Shown here: piece after piece, positions 18,656 through 27,842 of the stretch
Layout: each line of letters starts with the position of its first letter
Position numbering within the stretch: position 1 is the stretch's first letter
Assembly (NCBI RefSeq): GCF_036084755.1
Contig: NZ_CP107968.1
Location: forward strand, 62,001-126,000
Origin: Streptomyces sp. NBC_00370
GTDB taxonomy: Bacteria > Actinomycetota > Actinomycetes > Streptomycetales > Streptomycetaceae
Direction: 5' to 3'
DNA: 64,000 nucleotides
Notes under the pieces: generated by a model
Seen by the model: only the letters and a program-made list of their open reading frames with translations
What the model was told of the DNA's origin: nothing
Database searches by the model: none
Made by a program: the position numbers and the translations under genes

Positions 18656-19525
18656 GTGCAGTACTGGGAGAGCATCACCGGACCTGGCACCATCGACGAA
18701 CTGGTGGCCGACGCGCACGCGGCGGGCCACGCGGACTTCAACGCGCGGCTGGCCCGTGCGTGGATTGCCAAGGGCATCCTGGGCAGCCCGCAGGTACGCA
18801 CCCTGCACCGCGGCTCCGACAAAGCCCTGCACAGCGCCCATCAGCGCAAGCTGCTGCTCATCGTGCTCGACAAACGCCGCCGGTCGCCGGAGCTGAAGCT
18901 GAACTCCCTTGCCCAGATCCCGCTGGCCGTGTGGCTGTGGTGGGGCGAGGACTACGTGGCCGTGCAGCAGGCGCAGCGGGCGTTTTCCACCTGGCTCGGG
19001 CGCGGCCAGCGCAACAAGGACGTCGCCCGCGATGGGGCCGTGGGACTGCTGCGACAGATCGACCACCCGCTGGCCACGCCGACGGCGCGCACCCGCCTGG
19101 TACGGCTGGTCACCGACCTGGGCAACGGCCAGGCCCTGACCAAACGAGGGCGGGCCGAACTGGTCGACGCGGTGCGGGAGGTGATGGAGCCCGACAGCGT
19201 GTTCGCCGCCAGCGGGATGGTGCGCGCAGTGGGTCCCGTGGGGGCCCCGATGACGTGCGAGCACGTCGTCGCCCACGTCGAAATCATCAGTCTGGCTGTG
19301 CAGCACATCCTGAGCACGGGCGTGAGTGAGCAGCTCCTGGAAGAAGCGCGCGCCGCGGCCCGGGCCTGGACGGCCGACTATCTCGCCGAACGTCCCGGTC
19401 TCGAGGCGGCGGCCGGGTCCCTTGCCGACGCCTTCCGCTCCCCCACGCTGGACGAACAGGTCAACACCGCCGGTAAACAGCTGTTGCACACCCTGGGCCT
19501 CCTGCTGAGGCAGCGTCAGCAGTGA
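18656..19525 (+). CDS. Hypothetical protein, about 289 residues
   Basis: I do not recognise a named domain. The N-terminus (VQYWESITGPGTIDELVADA, then AAGHADFNARLARAWIAKG) looks like a small DNA-binding-like helical unit. It is followed by an all-helical body (IPLAVWLWWGEDYVAVQQAQ; VRAVGPVGAPMTCEHVVAHV) with no membrane segment or catalytic motif. The frame stays open to 18344, but codon bias begins around the GTG at 18656, which I chose; there is no clear ribosome site, so a leaderless or other start is possible. It is transcribed away from the dehydratase relic and convergent with the DUF262 gene. It may be a regulator or phage-derived protein (inference). Confidence 0.55.
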   Translation: MQYWESITGPGTIDELVADAHAAGHADFNARLARAWIAKGILGSPQVRTLHRGSDKALHSAHQRKLLLIVLDKRRRSPELKLNSLAQIPLAVWLWWGEDYVAVQQAQRAFSTWLGRGQRNKDVARDGAVGLLRQIDHPLATPTARTRLVRLVTDLGNGQALTKRGRAELVDAVREVMEPDSVFAASGMVRAVGPVGAPMTCEHVVAHVEIISLAVQHILSTGVSEQLLEEARAAARAWTADYLAERPGLEAAAGSLADAFRSPTLDEQVNTAGKQLLHTLGLLLRQRQQ

Positions 19526-19737
19526 TGGACGGCTCGCGCGGGCCACACCCGGGGCCTGCCAGCGGGCAACCGGACGTCGGAGGAGTCGCTGACGCGCTCC
19601 CCTCGCACATCGATCGCCGGAGACAGCACAGCCCCGACCGTCTTACTCGCCATGTCAGGACATACTCTGCCGAAATGATCCCTTGCTCACTTCGCAGACC
19701 GGGATCGGGGCCGCTGTCGACAGACCTGCTTGACCGG

Positions 19738-21954
19738 CTACAGCGCGCCGGCCGCCGCCGCGCGGTCGCGGATGGTCCGCAGGCTGACGCGTACTCCGTT
19801 CTCTTCTTCGATGTGCCATTCGTTCATTCCTTGGCAGGTCTTGGTGCCGCGGGCGACAGCCCCGGCCTCGTCGGCCCGGCCGTAGGGTGTGCCTCCGGTC
19901 GCGGCGAGGATGATGCCGCCGTTCGCGTCGATGGTGGCCCAGTGCTCGGTGGCGCGGTAGGTGAGCACGATCCGGGTGCCGGCTGTCAAAACTTGGGCGT
20001 CGATCATCCTGGCCACGTCGGTGCGTCGGCCAGAAGCCGCTCTGCGCCGCGGAGGGGCCTGGCGCGGACGGGCGACCGGCTGGCCGGCGTCAGGCCCCGG
20101 AGGTGCAACGGCAGCAGAGACGGGCAACCCCAGGCGTTCGGGTTTCCAGATGTGTTCGAACAGGCGCAGATACAGCTCCTGCCGGGTCTCGATGACCGTG
20201 GTCATAGTCTCTGTCGGCCCGAAGGCCCGCATGTGCTTGTCGAGTTGGTGTGCCTTGATGAAGTCGCGTAGTTCAGGGTTGCGGCGATCGTATTGAGGGG
20301 CCAGGACGCCCAGGAGGACGTTGTTGCGGGCGTAGAGGCGGCTCTTGTCGTGGAAGGGGAGGTCATTGATGCTGGAGTTCTCGCGGCCCCTCAGCAGGCC
20401 GAGGCCACCGAGTTGGTTGCGGCGGCTGCGGAAGACGACCGGGTCAGGGATATCACCGGCGACGCGATGGTGGTGGTTGGCCCACAGGTGTTCTATGTGG
20501 AACTGGTCGCGGTCGAGGTAGGCGAGGACGTCGAAGGGCTTTTTGCAGGCCTCGTCGGCGTAAGCGGTGGCGCGGGCGAGGAGATAGCGGATCTGATGGG
20601 CGTTGTTGCCTCTCAGGCCCAGGGTGATTGCTTCGCGCACCGGGTTCCCGTTGTGCTGGGCGAGGTCGCCTAGTGTGGAGGCGACGTCGGCGACGGTGCG
20701 GCAGCCGCGCAGGAGAGGGACGAGCTCGGTGTGGACCAGGGCGTCGGCGTCGGCGGACTGGACGGGCAGGTCCTGCAGGATCCGCAGGGCGTACCAGCGG
20801 TCGATGTAGGAGGCGACGAGGCGGGCCTTGTCCTTGGCGTCGCTGGGCCGGTCGTCGGGGGCGATGGCAGCGAGCACGGCCACGGACTGGACGCCGAGGC
20901 CGTTGCGCTCGTTGAACAGCACCGTCTCCAGGCGGTCGCCGTCCATCTTCAAGGTGCGGGTGGCGGCGAGGACGGGCCTGTACAGCCGCGCCGTCTTCAG
21001 CAGATTCTGTACGAAGTTGAGGAAGTGGTCGGGTCGTCCCGGGGTCAGGCCGAGGTACTCCGCGTTATGGCGTACCCACACGTTGAGGTTGGTAGTGATC
21101 TGGCGACGGTCCTCGTCGCAGTCCTCGCGCGCGCAGCGGGCAAGGAGGTAGGCCTTGATGAAGCGCGATGCCGCCTGGGGGTCATCTCGGTCGGTGGAGA
21201 GTTCCCGCAGCATCTCCTGCCACTGGGTGTTCAGCTGATCTTCAGCGGAGCCGACGTTGGACAGCAGATGGCTCTTGAGGAGGTCGACGGTGGTGAGGCG
21301 GGCGCCGCGGTCATTCATCGTCTCGAACATGCGGTAGCCGTGGTCGGGGCCTGCCGCGCGGATGCCTACCAGGACCACGCGTGTCAGGAGCCATTCGGTG
21401 AAGGGGTGGAGGTTCTCGGCGTCGAGTTCCTCGGCGAGCTGGGATTCAATCTGCTGGCCGCGTGCCCACAGATTGCGGCGGGAGAGGGAGTCCCCCGCGC
21501 CGGCCTCGTATTTGCGGCCCTCGCTGACGGCTTGCAGGACGGGGTCGTGGTCGGTGATGCCGACGCTGAAGTGCTTCCCGTCGGTCGTGATGACACGGTT
21601 GAGCTGGTCGACGGTGTGCGTGTCACCGGCCTCCCGGGCCGACAGTCTCAGCTGCAAAAAGAGCAGGTGCAAAGTGACGAAGCGCTGCTGACCATCGACG
21701 AGGAAACGGCGCTTTTTCGACGGCTCGTGGTAGACGAAGGGGCCGAGGAAGTACTGCGGCGCGGTGTGGGGGCGGCGCCGGTACGCGGAGTCGCCCAACC
21801 AGTGCTTGAACGAATCGCACAAATCCCGCAACAGGGTGTGGACTTCTTCGTCACCCCAGGTGTAGTCACGCTGGTAGTAGTCGATCTCATACGTCACGTC
21901 ACGGAACAGTTCGTTCAGGTTGAATCCCTGAGACCTGATCTCGTCCGCGCCCAC
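19738..21954 (-). CDS. GmrSD-like DUF262/HNH-type protein with C-terminal RAMA-like domain
   Basis: This 738-residue protein begins at a GTG at 21954 preceded by GAGGGG at seven bases; the open frame to 22527 upstream is not coding-like. The N-terminal DUF262 (GmrS/ParB-like) part has YYQRDYTW at 26-33 and FLVDGQQRFVTLHLLFLQLR at 84-103, the nucleotide-binding motif. The central DUF1524-like nuclease half has FHIEHLWANHHHRVAGD in place of the usual HxxP version and the NQLGGLGLLRG motif. The last 80 residues (LTYRATEHWATIDANGGIIL, NEWHIEEENGVRVSL) resemble a RAMA domain, proposed to read modified DNA. GmrSD proteins are type IV restriction enzymes that cut phage DNA with modified cytosine. 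A RAMA tail would fit recognition of modified bases. No companion gene lies on this strand. Confidence 0.8.
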   Translation of the reverse strand: MGADEIRSQGFNLNELFRDVTYEIDYYQRDYTWGDEEVHTLLRDLCDSFKHWLGDSAYRRRPHTAPQYFLGPFVYHEPSKKRRFLVDGQQRFVTLHLLFLQLRLSAREAGDTHTVDQLNRVITTDGKHFSVGITDHDPVLQAVSEGRKYEAGAGDSLSRRNLWARGQQIESQLAEELDAENLHPFTEWLLTRVVLVGIRAAGPDHGYRMFETMNDRGARLTTVDLLKSHLLSNVGSAEDQLNTQWQEMLRELSTDRDDPQAASRFIKAYLLARCAREDCDEDRRQITTNLNVWVRHNAEYLGLTPGRPDHFLNFVQNLLKTARLYRPVLAATRTLKMDGDRLETVLFNERNGLGVQSVAVLAAIAPDDRPSDAKDKARLVASYIDRWYALRILQDLPVQSADADALVHTELVPLLRGCRTVADVASTLGDLAQHNGNPVREAITLGLRGNNAHQIRYLLARATAYADEACKKPFDVLAYLDRDQFHIEHLWANHHHRVAGDIPDPVVFRSRRNQLGGLGLLRGRENSSINDLPFHDKSRLYARNNVLLGVLAPQYDRRNPELRDFIKAHQLDKHMRAFGPTETMTTVIETRQELYLRLFEHIWKPERLGLPVSAAVAPPGPDAGQPVARPRQAPPRRRAASGRRTDVARMIDAQVLTAGTRIVLTYRATEHWATIDANGGIILAATGGTPYGRADEAGAVARGTKTCQGMNEWHIEEENGVRVSLRTIRDRAAAAGAL

Positions 21955-22193
21955 GCAACCACCCCTCACCTGCCAGGCATATCCCGTCATGCTCCCAATC
22001 CGGCGCCGCGGCGTACAGACGGCGCGCGAGTCTGGTCGGCGGCGTGCAGAAATATCGGCGCAGAACGACGGTGTCGTCCCCGGCTCTGCCGGGCCGGCGG
22101 CCTGGCAGAACCGGCGGTGCTGCTGCCCATGCGGCCGCCGGCGACCGCACGACGGCGGCTGCTCCCGGATTGCCTCTGGGTGGGCCGACCGCG

Positions 22194-22391
22194 TCATTGG
22201 GCCGGGGACGGCGGTGACTTGCAGTCTGCACCAGACGGGTGGTGGAAGATGTCGAGTGCCCTGGCCGGAACCAGCAGCTCCTGCGCGACGATGGGCGACG
22301 CGGCCAGGGTCACGATGCCCCCGATCCAGTCGGCGGATGTCGTGCAGGCCACGACCACGGTGGTCTCCCAGAGCGACAGGGGTTCCACCAC
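22194..22391 (-). CDS. Small hypothetical frame, possibly a fragment
   Basis: A 65-residue frame with strongly G/C-ending codons (WETTVVVACTTSADWIGGIV, then TLAASPIVAQELLVPARALD). It has one moderately hydrophobic stretch and no recognised domain. It lies upstream of the DUF262 gene on the same strand but 240 bp away. It may be a remnant of a longer gene. Confidence 0.3.
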   Translation of the reverse strand: MVEPLSLWETTVVVACTTSADWIGGIVTLAASPIVAQELLVPARALDIFHHPSGADCKSPPSPAQ

Positions 22392-22489
22392 AGTGAACGC
22401 GTCTGGGTCGCTTCCAAGGCAGGATCCAGGCGAACCGCATCCGCTCCTTGACGACTTGCAGAGGCTGCGGCCACAACTCCTTCAACCGC

Positions 22490-22862
22490 GAGGTGAAACC
22501 CTCGCTCGTCGCCGGCGAGACCGTCATCAGCGACCGCTATGTCGCCTCGACGCTGGTCCTGCAACGGCTCGACGGCGTACCGCTGGAATTCCTGCTCGCC
22601 CTGAACGCCGACGTCCTGACTCCCGATCTGGCCGTGATACTCACCGCCTCACCCGCTCTCATCGCGAAGCGAATAGCCGAGCGCGGCGTCCGGCACCGAT
22701 TCCACCTCGACCCCACAGCGCCCGGCCGTGAACTCGCCCTCTACAGAGAAGCCGCTCAAACTCTCCGGCCAAAGGCGTCCAGGTGCTCATCCTCGACACC
22801 AGCGATGCCACCCCATCGGATGTCGCTTCCCGAATCGCCGACGCGCTCCCCGAACCCTCGCT
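22490..22862 (+). pseudogene. Thymidylate kinase relic
   Basis: The plus frame reads the central dTMP kinase region: AGETVISDRYVASTLVLQRL (DRY motif), EFLLALNADVLTPDLAVIL and RGVRHRFHLDPTAPGRELAL. The P-loop start of the enzyme is missing. Near 22770 the frame shifts by one to VQVLILDTSDATPSDVASRI. It is therefore both truncated and frameshifted. In Streptomyces accessory regions such kinase-like genes often stand next to NUDIX genes, as here. Confidence 0.75.
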
Positions 22863-22904
22863 ACCGTCGACTCTCTCACCGACCTCAACACCCCCCCAGG
22901 ACCC

Positions 22905-23342
22905 ATGACTCCGCACCTCGCGCGCCCCGTCATCGACACCCACGTCATCGTCCGCGACGGCGACAAAATGCTCTTCTCCCAGCGCGGCGGCCCCTACGGC
23001 CACGGCCGCTGGCATATGCCGTCGGGCAAACTCGACCAAGGCGAGTCCCTCAGCGCCGGAGCCGCGCGCGAACTGCTGGAAGAGACCGGTCTCACCGTCG
23101 ACCCCGACCACCTGAGCCTGGTCCACATCGTCCATCACCACCAGGACAACACCATCCAGCGGATCGGATTCTTCTTCCTCGCCACCGAGTGGAACGGGGA
23201 GCCCGTCAACCGCGAACCCGCAAAATGCCTCGCCCTGGAATGGTTCAGCGTCCACGAACTGCCCCACGACATCATCGAATACCCAAACGAAGGCCTCACC
23301 GGCTACCTGAACGGTGATGGCGGCCTGACAGAACACGGCTGA
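22905..23342 (+). CDS. NUDIX hydrolase
   Basis: This 145-residue protein carries a complete Nudix box, GKLDQGESLSAGAARELLEE followed by TGL (residues about 42-64), with the REUxEExGU metal-binding glutamates intact. The strand before it (GRWHMPSG) and after it (LSLVHIVHHH) match the MutT-like fold. It should hydrolyse a nucleoside diphosphate linked to another moiety; the exact substrate cannot be read. The ATG at 22905 begins the domain properly. It follows the thymidylate kinase relic closely and is followed by a hairpin. Confidence 0.85.
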   Translation: MTPHLARPVIDTHVIVRDGDKMLFSQRGGPYGHGRWHMPSGKLDQGESLSAGAARELLEETGLTVDPDHLSLVHIVHHHQDNTIQRIGFFFLATEWNGEPVNREPAKCLALEWFSVHELPHDIIEYPNEGLTGYLNGDGGLTEHG

Positions 23343-23365
23343 ACGTAGCACCCCCGCACTACCGA

Positions 23366-23402
23366 CGGCTCCGGCCCGTGAGAACAGGCCGGACCGGAGC
23401 CG
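23366..23402 (+). terminator. Hairpin after the NUDIX gene
   Basis: A 9-bp perfect stem (CGGCTCCGG / CCGGAGCCG) with a loop that can itself pair (GGCC twice) starts 24 bp after the NUDIX stop. It has no T run, as is usual in Streptomyces. Confidence 0.55.
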
Positions 23403-23876
23403 AAACTTCACACACGCCCTTCCGCGAGAACCGCCGCCACCGCCTCGTACGTCCGTGAGACCGCGCCACACAACCGTACGAACAGCCGTACGACCGCAGG
23501 AGCTGATCTCTTCCCGCCCTACGAAGCAGCCCGCCTGTGCAAGGAACCGCGGCGCGCGAAGGGTTGTCCGGTAGGAGATTCACCCAGCCCGCAAGCGCAA
23601 TGAAGCCTCCCCATCCGACCTCGTTCTGCGACCCGTGAAGATCGTCAATGCGCTCCGCACAGGCCAGCTCGCACTCTCCGCAATTCCCCAAGAGGGGGAA
23701 TCACCCTGATCGAACGAGTTTGAGTCGAGGCTCTGCAGAGCGCGCATAGCTCAACCTCCTCATTAGAACTGGCGTTCACCAAATGCCCTCGGATCGGCCG
23801 TGACGGGAGCAGATCCATCGCGTTTTTAGAGCATCAAACAGCACCAGGGTTAACGCCAAGCTTAGACTCCGTCGCT
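23403..23876. other. Interval without a recognisable gene
   Basis: Frames on both strands here lack codon bias and family resemblance. The right part (about 23700-23876) is richer in A and T than its surroundings and may hold the promoter of the acetyltransferase remnant. Confidence 0.4.
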
Positions 23877-24395
23877 TTGAACGGACGCCCCTTGCCTCAG
23901 GTACACACTCCTCTGGTGTGTGCTGCTGACGCGGGTCGACAACACCCGGACGCCAGCCGCCTGATCCAGGCTCTCCGCGCCGAACAGCTCGGCCTGTACG
24001 GCTTCGCCGACGACCCGGACACCACCCCCGAGGCGGACTTCGACCCGCCCGGGCTGTTCCTCATCGCCCACTTCGGCGAAGAGGCGGTCGGGTGCGGAGG
24101 CGTACGCGGCCACGGAATCAGCGGGTACCTCCTCGAACGACTCGAACGGCATGCCGCTAGCCGCGGGGCATCGCGGATGGTGCTGGAGACCGGGCGGCGC
24201 AACACCGCCGCCCTAGCCCTCTATCACCGCACCGGTTACGTGCCCTGCTCCTCCTACGTCGCCGCACGCGACCCCCGAGTCAACCGGGCGACGACACGAT
24301 GCTCGCGTTCGGTCATGCCGGAACGCTACTCACTGATCCGTCGCGTGCATCCCTACGAGGTCCAGCCCGGACTACGTGCGGTTCGACCTGCGTGA
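23877..24395 (+). pseudogene. GNAT acetyltransferase with internal deletion
   Basis: The N-terminal part (QALRAEQLGLYGFADDPDTT, PPGLFLIAHFGEEAVGCGGV) and the C-terminal part (YLLERLERHAASRGASRMVL, AALALYHRTGYVPC) are typical of a GNAT enzyme. About 24 residues are missing between GGVR and GHGISG. That segment normally holds the central strand and the start of the acetyl-CoA pyrophosphate loop. The deletion is in frame and lies between two VRG-like stretches. The final residues after DPRVNRATTR are also foreign to the family. I expect no activity, although the frame is open. Confidence 0.65.
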
Positions 24396-24442
24396 GCTGC
24401 TGGGTGACCGCCCCGGCCCCCTTCCTCGTGCTGTCGTCTCCG

Positions 24443-26149
24443 TCACGTGCCGTCGGGAGGTGGCTCCAGCGCGGCGGCGTCGAAGAAGGACTCGGTGGCG
24501 AAGAGATGGACGAGCATCGGTTGCAGCGACTCGGCCCAGTCCGTCCAGTCGCCTCCCTCCATGCGCAGGTGCAGCGACTCCGTGTGGGACAGCTGGCTGA
24601 CCAGGGTCTCTATGCCCGTGTCGTCGCCGACCGCGAGCCACACCCCGGTGTGGTGATCGGAGGCCAGGAGCAGACCGCGCCGGTTCCAGTCCGGGCCGCC
24701 GAGGTCGAGGTAGAGGCCGCTGAGCACAGTGCCGTCGGGCCACGACGGCAGGACGGACACGACCCCGACGTCCAACAGCACGACGAGCCTGCCGGTTTCC
24801 TCCAGCGCGGGCAGCCAGGCGGACTGCCAGCCACGGTCGAACAGACAACTGGCGGCGACACAGTGCAGCAGCGGGCCACGGTCCGCCCAGAGCTCCGCCA
24901 GCCGGTGGAGATCGGTCGGCTCCCGCAGCAGGGTGTGCCATACAGCGTCGCCTCCCGCTCCGTCGTCCGCCACCGCACGGACGGCAACGGCGGGTCCCTC
25001 AAGGCGGGCGAGCGTCTCCTCGGCCCGGGCGTCGAAGGCGTAGCCCTCCAAGAGTCGTGTGGGGAGGCGGATCGCGGTCACCAGGGACGGACGGCCAGCG
25101 ATCCGCGCGCTCGCGTCGATTACCCTGACGACCTCTTCGGGGTCCACGTCGGGCCCCAAGGTGATGAGTTGGGCGGGCCTCGGCTCCGGCACGATCCAGT
25201 GGCGCGCCTGGCGGACGAGCGACGCCTCGAACGTGGCGTCGTCGACGTGCGGGGCATCCGGTGGCTGAACGCGCACGGGGGGACCGTCGGGGTCGTCCGC
25301 CTGGATTCGGTCCGCCAGTTCGACGGCCTCCGCACGCCCGCCGAGGAAGGGCAGCACGGTGGCACCCATGCCCCGCAACTCCTCCGCCACCCTGCGGTAG
25401 ATGAGATCCTCCCACCGTTCCCAGGTGTCGTCGAAGGCGTCGGCCACGGCGGCGGACGAATCGGCTCCTGGTGTGTCGGCCGTCAGCGCCTCGTCTCCGA
25501 AGGCAGCGGCGACCTCTTGGTCGACGGCCTTCGCGGCCGCCCCCATGAGCGCGCCACGGTCGCCGCGCAGCAGCCGGTTCCAGCGCCCGTCCGGCCGGTC
25601 GACCTCGCGCAACAGGCTGAGCGTGAACCCGTCTGGCCATGTCTCCAACAGCCGTTGCAAGACCGGCGTCTGCATGCTGGCCCGGGCCAACGCCGAGACC
25701 GCCAGCGCCTGTCGATGCGGTCCGGTCACCTGCGCCACCGCGGCGGCCGTACGGACGTACAGGGGCTGGTAGTCCGGGTAATCCTCCAACACGCGTTCCG
25801 CCTGCGGGAATCGGCCGGAGACCGCACTGACGCTCATAAAGGTGGCGAAGGACTCGTGCACTGTCCGGCAGGCGTCACGCAGGGGCAGACCGAGCGCCTG
25901 CCACGGCCTGTGCCGTGCGGACAGATGCAGCGCGATCCCCCAGGTGGTGCTGTCGTTCAGCATCGCGTGATGCGCTTCGTGCGCGTGCAGCACCCGGTCG
26001 CGCACTCCGTCCTTGCCGTCGCCGCGCAACTCGAACCGGCGGGGGCGGTACGCACCCGTACTGCCCGTCAAGCCGTCGAGGAAGAAGGCGAGATGATCCT
26101 CGTCCCACGGGTCGTTCTCGTTGCCGTCGGGCCTGGCGTCACCGGTCAT
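24443..26149 (-). CDS. HEXXH protein 1, candidate zinc metallopeptidase of the TIR system
   Basis: This 568-residue protein is the first of three paralogues in the block. It has HEXXH at 57-61 (AHEAHHAMLNDSTTWG) and a second acidic motif 38 residues on (VHESFATF, Glu99) that could be the third zinc ligand, as in gluzincins. Other shared motifs are EDYPDYQPLY (122-131), ARASMQTPVLQRLLE (155-169) and REVDRPDGRWNRLLRG. The C-terminal half is a mixed alpha/beta region with CLFDRGWQSAWLPALEE. There is no signal peptide or membrane helix. The ATG overlaps the stop of the XRE-TPR gene (ATGA), so the two are co-translated. Peptidase activity is inferred from the motif only. Confidence 0.7.
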   Translation of the reverse strand: MTGDARPDGNENDPWDEDHLAFFLDGLTGSTGAYRPRRFELRGDGKDGVRDRVLHAHEAHHAMLNDSTTWGIALHLSARHRPWQALGLPLRDACRTVHESFATFMSVSAVSGRFPQAERVLEDYPDYQPLYVRTAAAVAQVTGPHRQALAVSALARASMQTPVLQRLLETWPDGFTLSLLREVDRPDGRWNRLLRGDRGALMGAAAKAVDQEVAAAFGDEALTADTPGADSSAAVADAFDDTWERWEDLIYRRVAEELRGMGATVLPFLGGRAEAVELADRIQADDPDGPPVRVQPPDAPHVDDATFEASLVRQARHWIVPEPRPAQLITLGPDVDPEEVVRVIDASARIAGRPSLVTAIRLPTRLLEGYAFDARAEETLARLEGPAVAVRAVADDGAGGDAVWHTLLREPTDLHRLAELWADRGPLLHCVAASCLFDRGWQSAWLPALEETGRLVVLLDVGVVSVLPSWPDGTVLSGLYLDLGGPDWNRRGLLLASDHHTGVWLAVGDDTGIETLVSQLSHTESLHLRMEGGDWTDWAESLQPMLVHLFATESFFDAAALEPPPDGT

Positions 26150-27519
26150 GATCCACTCGAACGGTCGTCGGGATGCGGGGTGTGCAGCATCGAGGTGAGC
26201 AGGGGGTACACGTCCCGCACCGCGGGCTGGTCGCAGCGGCGGGCCAACACACGGGCGAGGGCCACGAGATCGGTCCGTGTGCTCCGGGAAGCGGTGGCGG
26301 CGAAACCGGGGAGGAGCTCACGCAGCAGCGCACAGGCGTGGTCGATGTCCCCCGCGGCCGCCCGCGCGAGAGTCTGCCGGGTCTCCCAACGGGTCTTGAG
26401 CCGACGGGACTCGTCGGGTATGGCGCTCAGTTCCCGGTCGAACATCTCGGCCGCCTCGGCGGGCCTGCCGAGGTCGTACAGGCATCCGGCGGTTGCCAGC
26501 GACACCGGATCCCCGCCGCTCGACGTGCCCAGGACGCGGGTGGCTTCGTCGCCTGCAGAGTCGTCGAGCAGAGAGCGTGCCCGGTCCAGCGCATGCCGGC
26601 ACTCCCCGTAGGCGCCGGCCAGTGCGTGTCCCTGTGCCTCGCGCAGGGCGGCCAGTCCCCGGACCCGGGGGCCTGCCGCAGGTGCCGTCTGGGCCCGCTG
26701 GGCCAGGGCGATCGTGGCCAGGGCGTCGCCGGCGTTCATCCTGATCAGGGCGTGGCGGACGAGTCCGTAGGCGGCGAGTTCGAGGTCGCCGCCCCGTTTG
26801 GCGAGGACCACGGCCCGGTCGGTCCACCACATCGCCATGTCGTCGCGTCCGGCCTCCTGCGCCATCCAGCCCGCGTACTCGGCATAGCGGGAGGCAAGCA
26901 GGTAGCTCTCCGACCGCCAACGGCCGTCGGCGTGTTCGGCGACCGTCTGGAGGGTGTGGGTCTGGGCGATGAGCGAGGGCAGGACGGCGGCGGGACTCGC
27001 CCGCTGGCCCAGGCGCCGCACGAGCGGGAAGAGTTCGGCGAACGTGGACACCATGGTCTCCGCGTCCAGCCCTTTCGGTGTCGACGCCCCGGGGGCCGCC
27101 AAGCCGAGCGACAGCAGGGAGGCCGCGCCGATGCCGACTGCCTGCCGCCGGTCGGCGGGTTGAAACCAGATCGAACCGCCTCGCCCCATGCCCATGATCC
27201 ATATCTCGTCGTCGTTGCCTGCGTCGGCTTCGAGGCCCGCGTGGATGTCGAGGCCCACGATGCTCTGGATGCCCGGTGCTGGAGCCGTCGGTCCGGCGTC
27301 GGCGCGGTCCGGGGGGACGAGGGCGGCCAGTTCGCCCTCGGCGCCCAGGGCCGCATCGCAGCGGCGAGCCAGCGCTACCGTGGGCCGCCTGCCCCCGGTC
27401 TCCACGCGGCTCAAGTAGCCCTTGCTGTAGTGGGTTTGGCCGGCCAGCACGGTTAGTGAAACACCGGCCGCCATCCGGCGCTGCCGAAGCGCTGGTCCGA
27501 AGGAATCCCTGACGTCCAC
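26146..27519 (-). CDS. XRE-family helix-turn-helix regulator with TPR-like C-terminus
   Basis: This 457-residue protein starts at a GTG at 27519 (GGGAG five bases before); codons further upstream are unbiased. Residues 7-60 form an XRE DNA-binding domain: FGPALRQRRMAAGVSLTVLA, then HYSKGYLSRVETGGRRPTVA with the recognition helix. A linker with IWIMGMGRGGSIWF precedes an all-helical TPR-like region from about 140 to 440 (YLLASRYAEYAGWMAQEAGR; ALREAQGHALAGAYGECRHA). Many Streptomyces XRE-TPR proteins sense peptides or partner proteins through the repeats. It lies between a small membrane protein and HEXXH protein 1, divergent from the TIR operon, and is the obvious candidate regulator of both. 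Confidence 0.8.
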   Translation of the reverse strand: MDVRDSFGPALRQRRMAAGVSLTVLAGQTHYSKGYLSRVETGGRRPTVALARRCDAALGAEGELAALVPPDRADAGPTAPAPGIQSIVGLDIHAGLEADAGNDDEIWIMGMGRGGSIWFQPADRRQAVGIGAASLLSLGLAAPGASTPKGLDAETMVSTFAELFPLVRRLGQRASPAAVLPSLIAQTHTLQTVAEHADGRWRSESYLLASRYAEYAGWMAQEAGRDDMAMWWTDRAVVLAKRGGDLELAAYGLVRHALIRMNAGDALATIALAQRAQTAPAAGPRVRGLAALREAQGHALAGAYGECRHALDRARSLLDDSAGDEATRVLGTSSGGDPVSLATAGCLYDLGRPAEAAEMFDRELSAIPDESRRLKTRWETRQTLARAAAGDIDHACALLRELLPGFAATASRSTRTDLVALARVLARRCDQPAVRDVYPLLTSMLHTPHPDDRSSGS

Positions 27520-27659
27520 GACGGCTCCCGGCTCGCGACGAGGCGTGCCCGAGCCAACGGCGGGGAAGCGACCCTTGGGATTGCGCCGCCGTGAACACGG
27601 GGTGTCACTAAACGATGACACAAGAGATCTCTCCGGACAAGACGCGCTCGACGGCCGGT

Positions 27660-27842
27660 TCATCGGGAGTCGGACCGCGATCCGCCGCGCAGCAGGAGCC
27701 ACAGGGCGATCCCGCCGAGGACCACCTCAATGCCGTGGCCCGAGCGTCCCGCGTAGGTGAACAGGGCGACCAACTGGTGCGCGTTGACCAGCCACGCCAC
27801 TGTGGCGATCAGGCCTTTGTTTCCGCTCGGGATCCGTTCCAC
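27660..27842 (-). CDS. Small two-helix membrane protein, 60 residues
   Basis: Codons are almost all G/C-ending. The GTG at 27842 has GGGAGGTGG seven bases upstream. Two hydrophobic helices (GLIATVAWLVNAHQLVALF and GIEVVLGGIALWLLL) are joined by a short polar turn, and the tail is basic (RGGSRSDSR). No family is recognised. It is the first gene of the leftward operon that continues with the XRE-TPR regulator and HEXXH protein 1, facing the TIR operon across the control region. It could be a membrane-acting effector or an anchor; nothing in the sequence decides. Confidence 0.55.
   Translation of the reverse strand: MERIPSGNKGLIATVAWLVNAHQLVALFTYAGRSGHGIEVVLGGIALWLLLRGGSRSDSR

Noticed and set aside
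21955..22527. N-terminal extension of the DUF262 protein
   Set aside because: The open frame upstream of the GTG at 21954 is Arg/Pro-rich and unlike DUF262 proteins. The GTG has a good ribosome site.
24299..26611. Plus-strand frame of 770 residues opposite HEXXH protein 1 and the XRE-TPR gene
   Set aside because: Antisense to two well-supported genes and low in complexity.
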